DNA of 64,000 nucleotides from Gammaproteobacteria bacterium UBA2679. Its GTDB lineage: Bacteria; Pseudomonadota; Gammaproteobacteria; Pseudomonadales; Oleiphilaceae. Numbering within the stretch: the stretch's first letter is position 1; each line of letters starts with the position of its first letter. Below, one piece after another: positions 1-5,544 of the stretch. The notes under the pieces are model-generated. The model ran no database searches, was not told the DNA's origin, and worked only from the letters and a program-made list of their open reading frames with translations. The position numbers and the translations under genes were made by a program. The DNA lies in the NCBI GenBank assembly GCA_002354735.1, contig DEMD01000007.1, positions 1 to 64,000 of the forward strand. The letters are read 5' to 3'.

Positions 1-26
1 CAGAGAAGGCTCATATGTGTTAGTTT
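1..26 (-). repeat. attC site, right end only (cut by window edge)
   Basis: The plus-strand box GTTAGTTT at 19-26 is the exact reverse complement of the box AAACTAAC at 576-583 that opens this cassette, so it should be the R'' end of the cassette's attC. The rest of the site lies left of the window. The stop codon of the leucine-rich-repeat gene sits inside the box, as also seen for two other cassettes here. Confidence 0.6.
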
Positions 27-544
27 GGTATCGGCGGCTCAGGAGCAAACTCATCCTTCACTTCGGTATGTTGGTGGAAGTGCGTCACGAGTTGTTTATT
101 GTACTTGGAAAACCTCGCTGACTCTAAGCGGGGGCATTGCAGCAACTCGTCTGGTGATCTGCTCGGAGGGCATACGCCTAGCAATTCAATATTTTTAAGG
201 TTGGAAAGGTGGGCCAGCGGAGATAGCGACCGAACTTCTTGAATCCTGCCGGAGCTGTCCCAGCCAGGTGAAGTAGCCAGAGACAAAACCTGCAAATTGG
301 ATAGACAGGCTAACCCATGAAGATCAGATACCTGCGGCAGATGTAGTACTGACAGATAGCGAAGGGCTTTACATTTAGCTAGAAACTCGAAGCTATCATT
401 CGGCAAAGTCGCTATAACCAAAACCTCGAGATTAACGCACTCGCTGAGAGCTGAAAGAGATTCGTAGCTGCAGTGCCACACTCGTGCGGACATCACCTGG
501 TCAGCAGCTTGCATCGAGGGGAAGAGCTTCGACTTGTCCCGCAT
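20..544 (-). CDS. Leucine-rich-repeat protein, integron cassette gene
   Basis: The product is about 174 residues. It contains four to five short leucine-rich units of the type NLEVLVIA, ALRYLSVL, NLQVLSLA and NLKNIELL, the usual scaffold for protein binding. No signal peptide or membrane segment is visible. The open frame continues upstream to 709, but bases 576-691 are an attC site, so the gene must start after the cassette border at 583. I chose the ATG at 544. A TTG at 559 preceded by AGAGAGG is a serious alternative and would add five residues. It is the only gene of its cassette and its stop codon lies in the next attC. Function is unknown. LRR proteins in integron cassettes have no settled role, and a binding or defence role would be speculation. 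Confidence 0.7.
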   Translation of the reverse strand: MRDKSKLFPSMQAADQVMSARVWHCSYESLSALSECVNLEVLVIATLPNDSFEFLAKCKALRYLSVLHLPQVSDLHGLACLSNLQVLSLATSPGWDSSGRIQEVRSLSPLAHLSNLKNIELLGVCPPSRSPDELLQCPRLESARFSKYNKQLVTHFHQHTEVKDEFAPEPPIPN

Positions 545-575
545 TAATTCAAGGTGCAAAAGAGCCCTCTCTGAA

Positions 576-691
576 AAACTAACGCTGCCATCATGGGCAA
601 ATTGGAGTGGAGTATTTTGTGCAAACATTGAGCGGAGCGAAAGCACAAAATACGGAACGGAAATTTGTCCCTTGCATGGCCTGGTTATGTC
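576..691 (-). repeat. attC site between LRR cassette and two-gene cassette
   Basis: The boxes are AAACTAAC (576-583, opening the LRR cassette) and GTTATGTC (684-691, closing the next cassette). Between them lies an inverted repeat with 11-base arms, GTATTTTGTGC and GCACAAAATAC, as expected for the folded bottom strand of an attC. The site is hidden inside a longer open frame, which makes the LRR gene look 55 codons too long. Confidence 0.8.
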
Positions 692-957
692 CTGACTCTG
701 GCACGGCACATTATCGCCAGAACGATAAGGCTAAATCCTAATACGAGCGCCGTTACCTCATACCGCTCTCTACCGCCAACCTCAACTATTTTGTAGTACG
801 CGTCGCGGTCTTGGCCAGAAAACAATTGACTAAGTGACATCCAGAAATCGACTGGCAGCCAGTCGGAAGCAAGGACTAAAGCCGCATAGACCAAAAGAAT
901 GAGACCGATGACGGTCAGCAGCCGGCAGAGCCTAATTTCTAACCTAGGTCTATTCAT
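685..957 (-). CDS. Small two-helix membrane protein, second gene of a cassette
   Basis: The product is 90 residues with two predicted membrane helices, at about residues 11-32 and 69-84, and a polar stretch between them. It begins at an ATG that overlaps the stop codon of the upstream cassette gene (ATGAATAG, eight bases), so translation is probably coupled. Its stop codon TAA falls inside the R'' box of the attC. No family was recognised. Its pairing with the 103-residue protein in one cassette suggests that the two act together. Confidence 0.6.
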   Translation of the reverse strand: MNRPRLEIRLCRLLTVIGLILLVYAALVLASDWLPVDFWMSLSQLFSGQDRDAYYKIVEVGGRERYEVTALVLGFSLIVLAIMCRARVRT

Positions 958-1261
958 TTGCTCGTAGGCTCACTTCACTCAGCCACCAGTTCAGTTCGTC
1001 GTCCAGCTGCCAAATTTTAGGTGCAACAACCGATTTCTGTAGGACTTGCTCACCCGACTGAGCGTCGAGAGCTTCAAGCTCTAGCTCACCTGTTTCCCAT
1101 AAGGTTGCTCTGGCGACCAACTTATCGGAACCCAAGTCAATGTAGCGAGCCTTCTTGGAATCACCTTGCTCTTCTGAAATCGACACTTTGTACCCTTCGG
1201 AATCGAAAATCTTAACTTTCGATTTTTTCCACACTTCCAGGTGACTCAATAGCTCATGCAT
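950..1261 (-). CDS. Hypothetical protein, first gene of a two-gene cassette
   Basis: The product is 103 residues, soluble and acidic, with alternating beta-type segments (KVKIFDSEGYKVSISEE, KLVARATLW, ELELEAL). No signal peptide or membrane helix is visible. The ATG lies only 15 bases from the cassette border at 1276 and has no clear ribosome binding site, which is common for cassette genes. It overlaps the following membrane-protein gene by eight bases. The content resembles small immunity-like or DUF proteins found in cassettes, but I do not recognise a family. Confidence 0.6.
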   Translation of the reverse strand: MHELLSHLEVWKKSKVKIFDSEGYKVSISEEQGDSKKARYIDLGSDKLVARATLWETGELELEALDAQSGEQVLQKSVVAPKIWQLDDELNWWLSEVSLRANE

Positions 1262-1268
1262 TGTTTAA

Positions 1269-1374
1269 GACATAACGCCCGCTTCAGCGCGCGAAGTCTT
1301 GATGGCGGCTTTTTTGCCCACTGGCAAAAAAGGTGACGGCAAGGCTTTGTCCGCTGCAAGCGTTTGTTACATCG
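1269..1374 (-). repeat. attC site (two-gene cassette / HigBA cassette)
   Basis: The boxes are GACATAAC (1269-1276) and GTTACATC (1367-1374). On the minus strand the site begins TAACAAACGC and ends GGGCGTTA, the same ends as the Vibrio cholerae VCR repeat. The centre has an inverted repeat TTTTTTGCC / GGCAAAAAA around 1310-1332, which could also act as a weak transcription terminator. Confidence 0.88.
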
Positions 1375-1384
1375 AGCTTCGACA

Positions 1385-1672
1385 TCAGTGAAGCTGGCCA
1401 AATACTTCTGGATGCTGCTCAGCTATCCGAAGTAGAGCCACAGCGGGGCCTTGAGGCTCGCGGCGCCCCTGCTCCCAGTCTTGTAGCGTGCGAATGCTGA
1501 CCCCCATGAGTCCGGCAAACGCAGACTGGGTAAGCCTGAGCTTTGTGCGAATTACCTGTGGTGGAGATGGTTCAGCGAGCTCACGAGTACGAAGACCCAG
1601 ATTGCCCTTCTTGTACTCTTTGATTTCACTGAGGCCTTGCAGAATTTCTGCACCAAGATCTCTGCTAGTCAT
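1385..1672 (-). CDS. higA: HigA2-type antitoxin, XRE-family DNA-binding protein
   Basis: The product is 95 residues. A helix-turn-helix occupies about residues 46-68 (LTQSAFAGLMGVS, then RTLQDWEQGRREP), typical of XRE/Cro-type regulators. The order toxin then antitoxin and the overall sequence match the HigB2/HigA2 systems of integron cassettes such as those in Vibrio cholerae. The start ATG overlaps the toxin stop by eight bases (ATGACTAG), so synthesis is coupled. The protein should bind and neutralise the upstream toxin and repress the pair through the palindrome at 1987-2001. Confidence 0.88.
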   Translation of the reverse strand: MTSRDLGAEILQGLSEIKEYKKGNLGLRTRELAEPSPPQVIRTKLRLTQSAFAGLMGVSIRTLQDWEQGRREPQGPAVALLRIAEQHPEVFGQLH

Positions 1673-1976
1673 TTTTGATTGCCTCGGCTATCTGTTTGAG
1701 CATGTGCCCGGGAATAGAAGCTCGCTCTGATTTACTGTACAGCGTCAACATCCATATTTCGTGATCTGACTTCTTCCAGTAGTAGATCGCTCTGATACCG
1801 CCGCTTTTACCAGAGCCAGCGGGAGCCCAGCGAACTTTACGGACACCGCCCGACCCTCTAATCAGATCACCAGCATCTGGCTTCTGGAGAAGATACACCT
1901 GCAGCGCGTGATACTCCTCGTCAGTGAGGTAATTCCCAAGAAGTTTTGTGAAGGTGGTGGATTCGATAAATATCAT
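1665..1976 (-). CDS. higB: HigB2-type mRNA interferase toxin (RelE superfamily)
   Basis: The product is 103 residues from the ATG at 1976. It matches the HigB2 pattern: an N-terminal FIEST-F segment, the LTDEEYHALQ helix, GSGGVRKVRW, then GGIRAIYYW and the C-terminal LTLYSKSE strand. In the family this is a ribosome-dependent mRNA endonuclease. An in-frame ATG at 1994 would add six residues, but it lies within the likely operator, so I prefer 1976. No good Shine-Dalgarno sequence is visible. Toxin-antitoxin cassettes are thought to stabilise long integron arrays. Confidence 0.88.
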   Translation of the reverse strand: MIFIESTTFTKLLGNYLTDEEYHALQVYLLQKPDAGDLIRGSGGVRKVRWAPAGSGKSGGIRAIYYWKKSDHEIWMLTLYSKSERASIPGHMLKQIAEAIKND

Positions 1977-1986
1977 ACGCAAAATA

Positions 1987-2001
1987 TACGGCAATGCCGT
2001 A
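1987..2001. promoter_or_regulatory. Palindromic operator upstream of higBA
   Basis: TACGGCA and TGCCGTA form a perfect seven-base inverted repeat around one central base, ending ten bases before the toxin start codon. Its place directly upstream of an operon that encodes an XRE antitoxin makes it the likely autoregulatory site. This is inference from position and symmetry. Confidence 0.6.
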
Positions 2002-2035
2002 CTTTTGACAATAGCTATTCCGCCGTTCTAGATGA

Positions 2036-2154
2036 GATGTAACGCCTTGCTCAGCCGCGTACGCGCTGGAGCGGGTTTTGCGCGATAATGGCGCGAAGCG
2101 ACATGCGCAAAACCCGTGGAAGAGCGTATGCCGGTTGCAGCAACTTGTTAAAGG
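2036..2154 (-). repeat. attC site (HigBA cassette / membrane-protein cassette)
   Basis: The boxes are GATGTAAC (2036-2043) and GTTAAAGG (2147-2154). An internal inverted repeat GGGTTTTGCGC / GCGCAAAACCC frames the centre. The minus-strand ends are TTTAACAAG and AAGGCGTTAC, the usual form. Confidence 0.88.
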
Positions 2155-2525
2155 TCATAGTCGCCGTCGAAAGAGCGTGAAGAATCTGGATCTCTTAGAT
2201 CTCGCACAAAGCCAGTCCCGCCCTTAATGCCATATTTGCGCATAAAGTCCCTTTCGTGGCGATACTGATAGTAGCGAACAGCAAATCCAACAGCCAAAAC
2301 CAGCAACACGCAGATGTTTAGTATCAGCACGTCCAGATACGAAGCACCGGCACCGAGATATTTCGGAATATCTACAAAGCCTAGCCTAAACTGCTCTGCG
2401 CCCTCGCCAGTCGCGACTTTGTACCAACAATATCCTGTTAGGCACAGGGGTGGCAGAGCTAAAGCAGCAATGGTTATCAAAAACTGCCAAGTTGATTTCC
2501 ACCACTCAGCTATGTGGCGAAGCAT
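2148..2525 (-). CDS. Small membrane protein, integron cassette gene
   Basis: The product is 125 residues with two strong membrane helices, at about residues 14-34 and 63-83, and a charged C-terminal tail (RYYQYRHERDF, then an Asp-rich end). The ATG is preceded by AAAGGTG, which overlaps the opening box of the cassette (GTTAAAGG), so the recombination site itself provides the ribosome binding site. The stop codon lies in the closing box. No family recognised. The tail should face the cytoplasm if the inside-positive rule holds. Confidence 0.65.
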   Translation of the reverse strand: MLRHIAEWWKSTWQFLITIAALALPPLCLTGYCWYKVATGEGAEQFRLGFVDIPKYLGAGASYLDVLILNICVLLVLAVGFAVRYYQYRHERDFMRKYGIKGGTGFVRDLRDPDSSRSFDGDYDL

Positions 2526-2534
2526 TTGTCTGCA

Positions 2535-2650
2535 CCTTTAACGCCGCCCTTTGCGGCCTGAACGGAGTGAGTTGGATTGCGATAAAGTGGCGCAGCCACT
2601 CGCAATGCAGCTCACGGAGTGAAGGTCCGACAACAGGGCCTTGTTACGTG
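2535..2650 (-). repeat. attC site between two membrane-protein cassettes
   Basis: The boxes are CCTTTAAC (2535-2542) and GTTACGTG (2643-2650). The interior carries partly complementary segments, for example GGATTGCGATAAAGTGG against CCACTCGCAATGC. The ends on the minus strand read GTAACAAGG and GGCGTTAAAGG. Confidence 0.88.
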
Positions 2651-2655
2651 GTAGG

Positions 2656-2916
2656 TCACCACCCGGTGTGACTCGCATAAAGCAGACCTACCCCAATCCA
2701 TGTACAAGCTCCCACGAACGCCACCCAGCCTCGAGGATGATTCTCCCCACCCCAGCTGTAAGGGTTTCGCTTCGGCGGGTAGTTTCCGAGAGTAACTATT
2801 CGGAGTACAAACCAGCCGGAGTAATAGAAAACGCCGTTGTACAGAAAGTCTATAAACACATAGGCCAAGAGGCGGCCGATAGTATGGAAGAAGCCCTCTG
2901 CAATATCGTCTCGCAC
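2656..2916 (-). CDS. Small membrane protein, integron cassette gene
   Basis: The product is 86 residues, rich in aromatic residues, with hydrophobic segments at about residues 15-45 and 65-80. I chose the GTG at 2916 because AGGAGGGA lies a few bases upstream. No family was recognised, although the Tyr/Trp-rich pattern is common in short cassette-encoded membrane proteins. It is the only gene of its cassette. Confidence 0.6.
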   Translation of the reverse strand: MRDDIAEGFFHTIGRLLAYVFIDFLYNGVFYYSGWFVLRIVTLGNYPPKRNPYSWGGENHPRGWVAFVGACTWIGVGLLYASHTGW

Positions 2917-2955
2917 TCTATGGCTCCCTCCTAATCAGGATAGACATCCGAAACC

Positions 2956-3044
2956 CACGTAACGCTTGGTTCTGCTGCGCTGAGCGCAGCGAAGGTACCA
3001 AGGCGCACCGCGCCTTGGCGACTGCAGCAACCACTTGTTATTTG
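2956..3044 (-). repeat. attC site, first from attI
   Basis: The boxes are CACGTAAC (2956-2963) and GTTATTTG (3037-3044). At 89 bases it is the shortest attC here. The inner arms TGCTGCGCTGAGCGCAGC and CCAAGGCGCACCGCGCCTTGG form hairpins. Confidence 0.87.
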
Positions 3045-3094
3045 GCGTGGGCTTGAAGACGCTGCACTCTTGAAACCCGGCTGTCTCGATCAAA

Positions 3095-3298
3095 TTACCC
3101 ATGCCGTAAAACCTGCACTATTGAGACTATGTCGTCTTCGAAAGCCGGTCCAGACTCGCTGATCGAGACTACAACCGGCCTCATAATCCCGATCGGCGGA
3201 GCTTGCCAAAAGATTAGCTGAATTCTGCAGCTAAGACGGACTACCGAACCAAAGCTGGTGCCTCCAGGGACTACTCCCGCCGAGGCCTACCGCGACAC
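3095..3298 (-). pseudogene. Interrupted small reading frame in first cassette
   Basis: This cassette (3311 to 2963) has no intact gene of normal size. One frame is open for 63 codons (3286-3095) and reads like protein, with an end that includes RPVVVSISESG and FEDDIVSIVQVLRHG. Just upstream in the same frame are GTG TCG CGG TAG, so a GTG start 13 bases inside the cassette is followed after three codons by an amber stop. A start ATG at 3184 would still give 29 residues. The best reading is a cassette gene inactivated by one base change. A very short gene or chance are alternatives. Confidence 0.35.
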
Positions 3299-3304
3299 TG
3301 CCGA

Positions 3305-3312
3305 CAAATAAC
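3305..3312 (-). other. attI/cassette junction of the integron
   Basis: CAAATAAC here is the exact reverse complement of GTTATTTG at 3037-3044, the closing box of the first cassette. By the rule that holds for the other five cassettes, this marks where the first cassette joins attI. It lies 347 bases upstream of the integrase start. Exchange should fall between the G and TT of GTTATTTG on the minus strand. Confidence 0.75.
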
Positions 3313-3626
3313 AGCTTATTACAATGCGTGCTTCGAAAGCCTCGTGCGCGTTTTTTGATCTCATGCATTCAGTATGTCAGAAAATCCCTTTAGAACAAGA
3401 AACTGCGCGAGCTTTCTGGACTGGTGTACCAGGGAACATCGAGGTGGGCACCGCAGAAAACCAGCTCGCGCACAAACAGAGCACACTCCTGCCACATAAG
3501 CACCGCCTAACATTCTAAAATTCTATTTACGACAGAACCTTAGACGAACTCGGCAGCGCCATATCGAGCAGCCGCGCCCGGGTTTACTAAGCAGCGCCCT
3601 TCCCAGAACCCGATAAACTCATTACA
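3313..3626. other. attI and leader region between first cassette and intI
   Basis: This stretch has no convincing gene. It should contain the accessory integrase-binding sites of attI and the promoter (Pc) that transcribes the cassettes leftward. I could not identify Pc with confidence; a weak minus-strand minus-10 candidate, TAGAAT, lies near 3512-3517. A short plus-strand frame at 3324-3518 has no protein-like character. Confidence 0.5.
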
Positions 3627-3642
3627 CTGTATGTATATACAG
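3627..3642. promoter_or_regulatory. LexA (SOS) box at intI promoter
   Basis: CTGTATGTATATACAG fits the LexA consensus CTGT-N8-ACAG, with an AT-alternating centre. It ends 17 bases before the integrase ATG, so LexA would block intI transcription until DNA damage. SOS control of integron integrases is established for class 1 and Vibrio integrons. Confidence 0.85.
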
Positions 3643-3659
3643 ACAGAGAAGGATCTCTG

Positions 3660-4625
3660 ATGAAGTCCAGGTTCATGGAAAGTGTGCGCACGGAGCTCCG
3701 CACACGGCATTACGCGTTACAGACGGAAAAGACCTATTTGTACTGGATCAGACAGTACATCTTATTTAATGACACCAGACACCCAGAGACCATGGGGGCC
3801 CCTGAGATCGAGCGCTTCCTCAATCATCTGGCGGTGAATCGTTCGGTGAGCAGGGCCACACAGAACATCGCGCTCTGCGCCGTCATCTTCGTGTATAGGC
3901 ACGTTCTTCAAATCGAGGTCAAAGACCTCGCTTACAGTCTGTCGCGCAAACCCAGACGGCTGCCAACGGTGCTTGCTCCGCATGAAGTGAGCGCTATTCT
4001 TGCGCATCTGGACGGTCAATACTGGCTCATCACTGCCCTGCTCTATGGCTGTGGTTTTCGCATTCATGAGGTTCTAAGGCTACGCCTGAAGGACATCTGT
4101 ATGGTGAGGAAGTCTATCCTTGTGTTCGGCGGTAAGGGCGACAAAGATCGCTACACCCTCCTGCCAACAAATTTGCTCGCACGAATTGAGCAGCAGATGG
4201 AGAGAGCGAAGGCTATTCATGAAGATGATGTTGCAGAAGGCTTCGGCTACACCTCGCTACCACCCGCATTGCTCAAAAAGTACAAAGGCGTGCTCAGGCA
4301 GACGCCCTGGCAGTACCTCTTTCCATCCTGCATGAAATCTGTCAATCCTTACGACCAGTTAGTCTGTCGCCACCATCTTCACAGCAGCGCCTACGCCAGA
4401 CAACTGCGCGCGGCTGTCTCAAAGAGTGGCGTGTGCAAGCGAGTCACGGCACACACCTTCCGGCACTCTTTTGCCACTCGGCTGCTCGAGACTGGCAGCG
4501 ATATCAGAACGGTGCAGGAGTTACTCGGGCACAGCGACCTGCGAACGACTGAAATCTATACCCACGTTGTGGGGAATCAGCGGGCGGGCACCATCAGCCC
4601 GCTCGACACGATTCCGCTTGTGTGA
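3660..4625 (+). CDS. intI: Integron integrase IntI (tyrosine recombinase)
   Basis: The product is 321 residues, a normal length for IntI. It catalyses attI x attC and attC x attC recombination on folded single-stranded attC. Catalytic residues are all visible: R134, K159, H265, R268, H291 and Y300, in the contexts GCGFRIHE, HTFRHSFAT and TTEIYTHV. The IntI-specific insertion lies at about residues 190-222 (LPPALLKKY, then WQYLFPS) and separates it from XerC/D. AAGGA precedes the ATG. The gene appears intact and therefore potentially active. It ends 21 bases before the convergent end of the nitrate transporter operon. Confidence 0.95.
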   Translation: MKSRFMESVRTELRTRHYALQTEKTYLYWIRQYILFNDTRHPETMGAPEIERFLNHLAVNRSVSRATQNIALCAVIFVYRHVLQIEVKDLAYSLSRKPRRLPTVLAPHEVSAILAHLDGQYWLITALLYGCGFRIHEVLRLRLKDICMVRKSILVFGGKGDKDRYTLLPTNLLARIEQQMERAKAIHEDDVAEGFGYTSLPPALLKKYKGVLRQTPWQYLFPSCMKSVNPYDQLVCRHHLHSSAYARQLRAAVSKSGVCKRVTAHTFRHSFATRLLETGSDIRTVQELLGHSDLRTTEIYTHVVGNQRAGTISPLDTIPLV

Positions 4626-4646
4626 ATAACTGCCATCATTGCGGAA

Positions 4647-5501
4647 CTATGCCGCGTTGAATCGTCCCTGATTGCCAAAGCCAGCTTTCGCTTTCGCCCG
4701 TTTACTCCCGATCTCCTCAACCTTCCGCTGCTTCTCATACAGGAAGCGCAGCACTTCAGACCTCAGATGGGTGTACTGAGGATCTTCCGCCAGCCCCAGC
4801 CGATCACGCGGCCTTTCCAGATCCACTTCGAGTATCTCACCAACTGTCGCGGCAGGTCCGTTGGTCATCATAACAATCCGATCGGACAGCAAAACAGCCT
4901 CATCCACGTCATGAGTAATCATGATCACCGTGTTGTTGAGTTCGTTCTGGATCTCCATCAGCGAGTCCTGCATATGGGCACGGGTCAGTGCATCCAATGC
5001 ACCGAAAGGCTCATCCATCAGCAATACCTGTGGCTCCATCGCCAGGGCCCGGGCAATGCCCACGCGCTGCTTCATGCCGCCTGAAATCTCACCGGGTCGT
5101 TTGTGCATGGCGTGCTCCATATGCACCAGCCGGAGGTTGTGCTCTATCCAGTCCTTCTTCTCCGCCCTGCTCTTCTTGCGCCCGAAGACTTGGTCCACGG
5201 CCAGCTCGACGTTCTCGAAGGCGGTCAGCCATGGCAGCAGTGAGTGGTTCTGAAATACAACGGCGCGCTCAGGGCCTGGCTCGTTGACTTCTGTGCCGTT
5301 CAGCACCACCCCACCGCGGCTTGCCTGATACAAGCCAGCCACAATATTCAGCACGGTAGATTTGCCGCAGCCGGAGTGGCCGATCAGCGAGACGAACTCG
5401 CCTTTCTTGATCTTCAGGCTCACGTTCTGCAGCGCTGTGAATGGCCCTTTTGGGGTCTCGAAAACCATGTCGATATGGTCGATGTTCAGTGTGATGGACA
5501 T
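4647..5501 (-). CDS. nrtD: Nitrate ABC transporter ATP-binding protein
   Basis: The product is 284 residues and energises import of nitrate or a related anion through the NrtB permease. Walker A is GHSGCGKST at 41-49, the Q-loop is Q84, the signature is SGGMKQR at 140-146, Walker B is VLLMDEPFGALD at 159-170, and H197 is the switch histidine. This is a single-domain ATPase like NrtD/NasD, without the solute-binding-like extension of cyanobacterial NrtC. GGAGAAC precedes the ATG. It is the last gene of the operon, 43 bases after the permease gene. A taurine- or sulfonate-type relative is possible from the ATPase alone, but the binding protein argues for nitrate. Confidence 0.9.
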   Translation of the reverse strand: MSITLNIDHIDMVFETPKGPFTALQNVSLKIKKGEFVSLIGHSGCGKSTVLNIVAGLYQASRGGVVLNGTEVNEPGPERAVVFQNHSLLPWLTAFENVELAVDQVFGRKKSRAEKKDWIEHNLRLVHMEHAMHKRPGEISGGMKQRVGIARALAMEPQVLLMDEPFGALDALTRAHMQDSLMEIQNELNNTVIMITHDVDEAVLLSDRIVMMTNGPAATVGEILEVDLERPRDRLGLAEDPQYTHLRSEVLRFLYEKQRKVEEIGSKRAKAKAGFGNQGRFNAA

Positions 5502-5544
5502 GAGCTGTTCTCCACTAGGTGAATGTCTGTTGCGTCGCGCAGCT

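Larger units (their letters stand above)
1..4625. mobile_element. Chromosomal integron, integrase end with six cassettes
   Basis: An integron integrase gene on the plus strand is preceded by an attI junction and a run of small minus-strand genes separated by attC sites. Each complete cassette opens with a box (R') that is the exact reverse complement of the box that closes it (R''). This was found for every cassette, including those at both ends. The array runs off the left edge, so its total length is unknown. There are no transposase or resistance genes here, which favours a sedentary chromosomal integron over a mobile class 1-3 integron; that last point is inference. Confidence 0.9.

Noticed and set aside
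1306..1335. Hairpin with T-run-like sequence as a stand-alone terminator.
   Set aside because: It sits in the centre of an attC and is better explained as the variable part of that site.
3505..3511. GCCTAAC, a perfect RYYYAAC box, first taken as the attI junction.
   Set aside because: It is not complementary to the closing box of the first cassette (GTTATTTG). CAAATAAC at 3305-3312 is, and that rule holds for all other cassettes.
3324..3518. Plus-strand frame of 64 codons in the attI region.
   Set aside because: It has no ribosome binding site or protein-like pattern, and it lies in attI and leader DNA.
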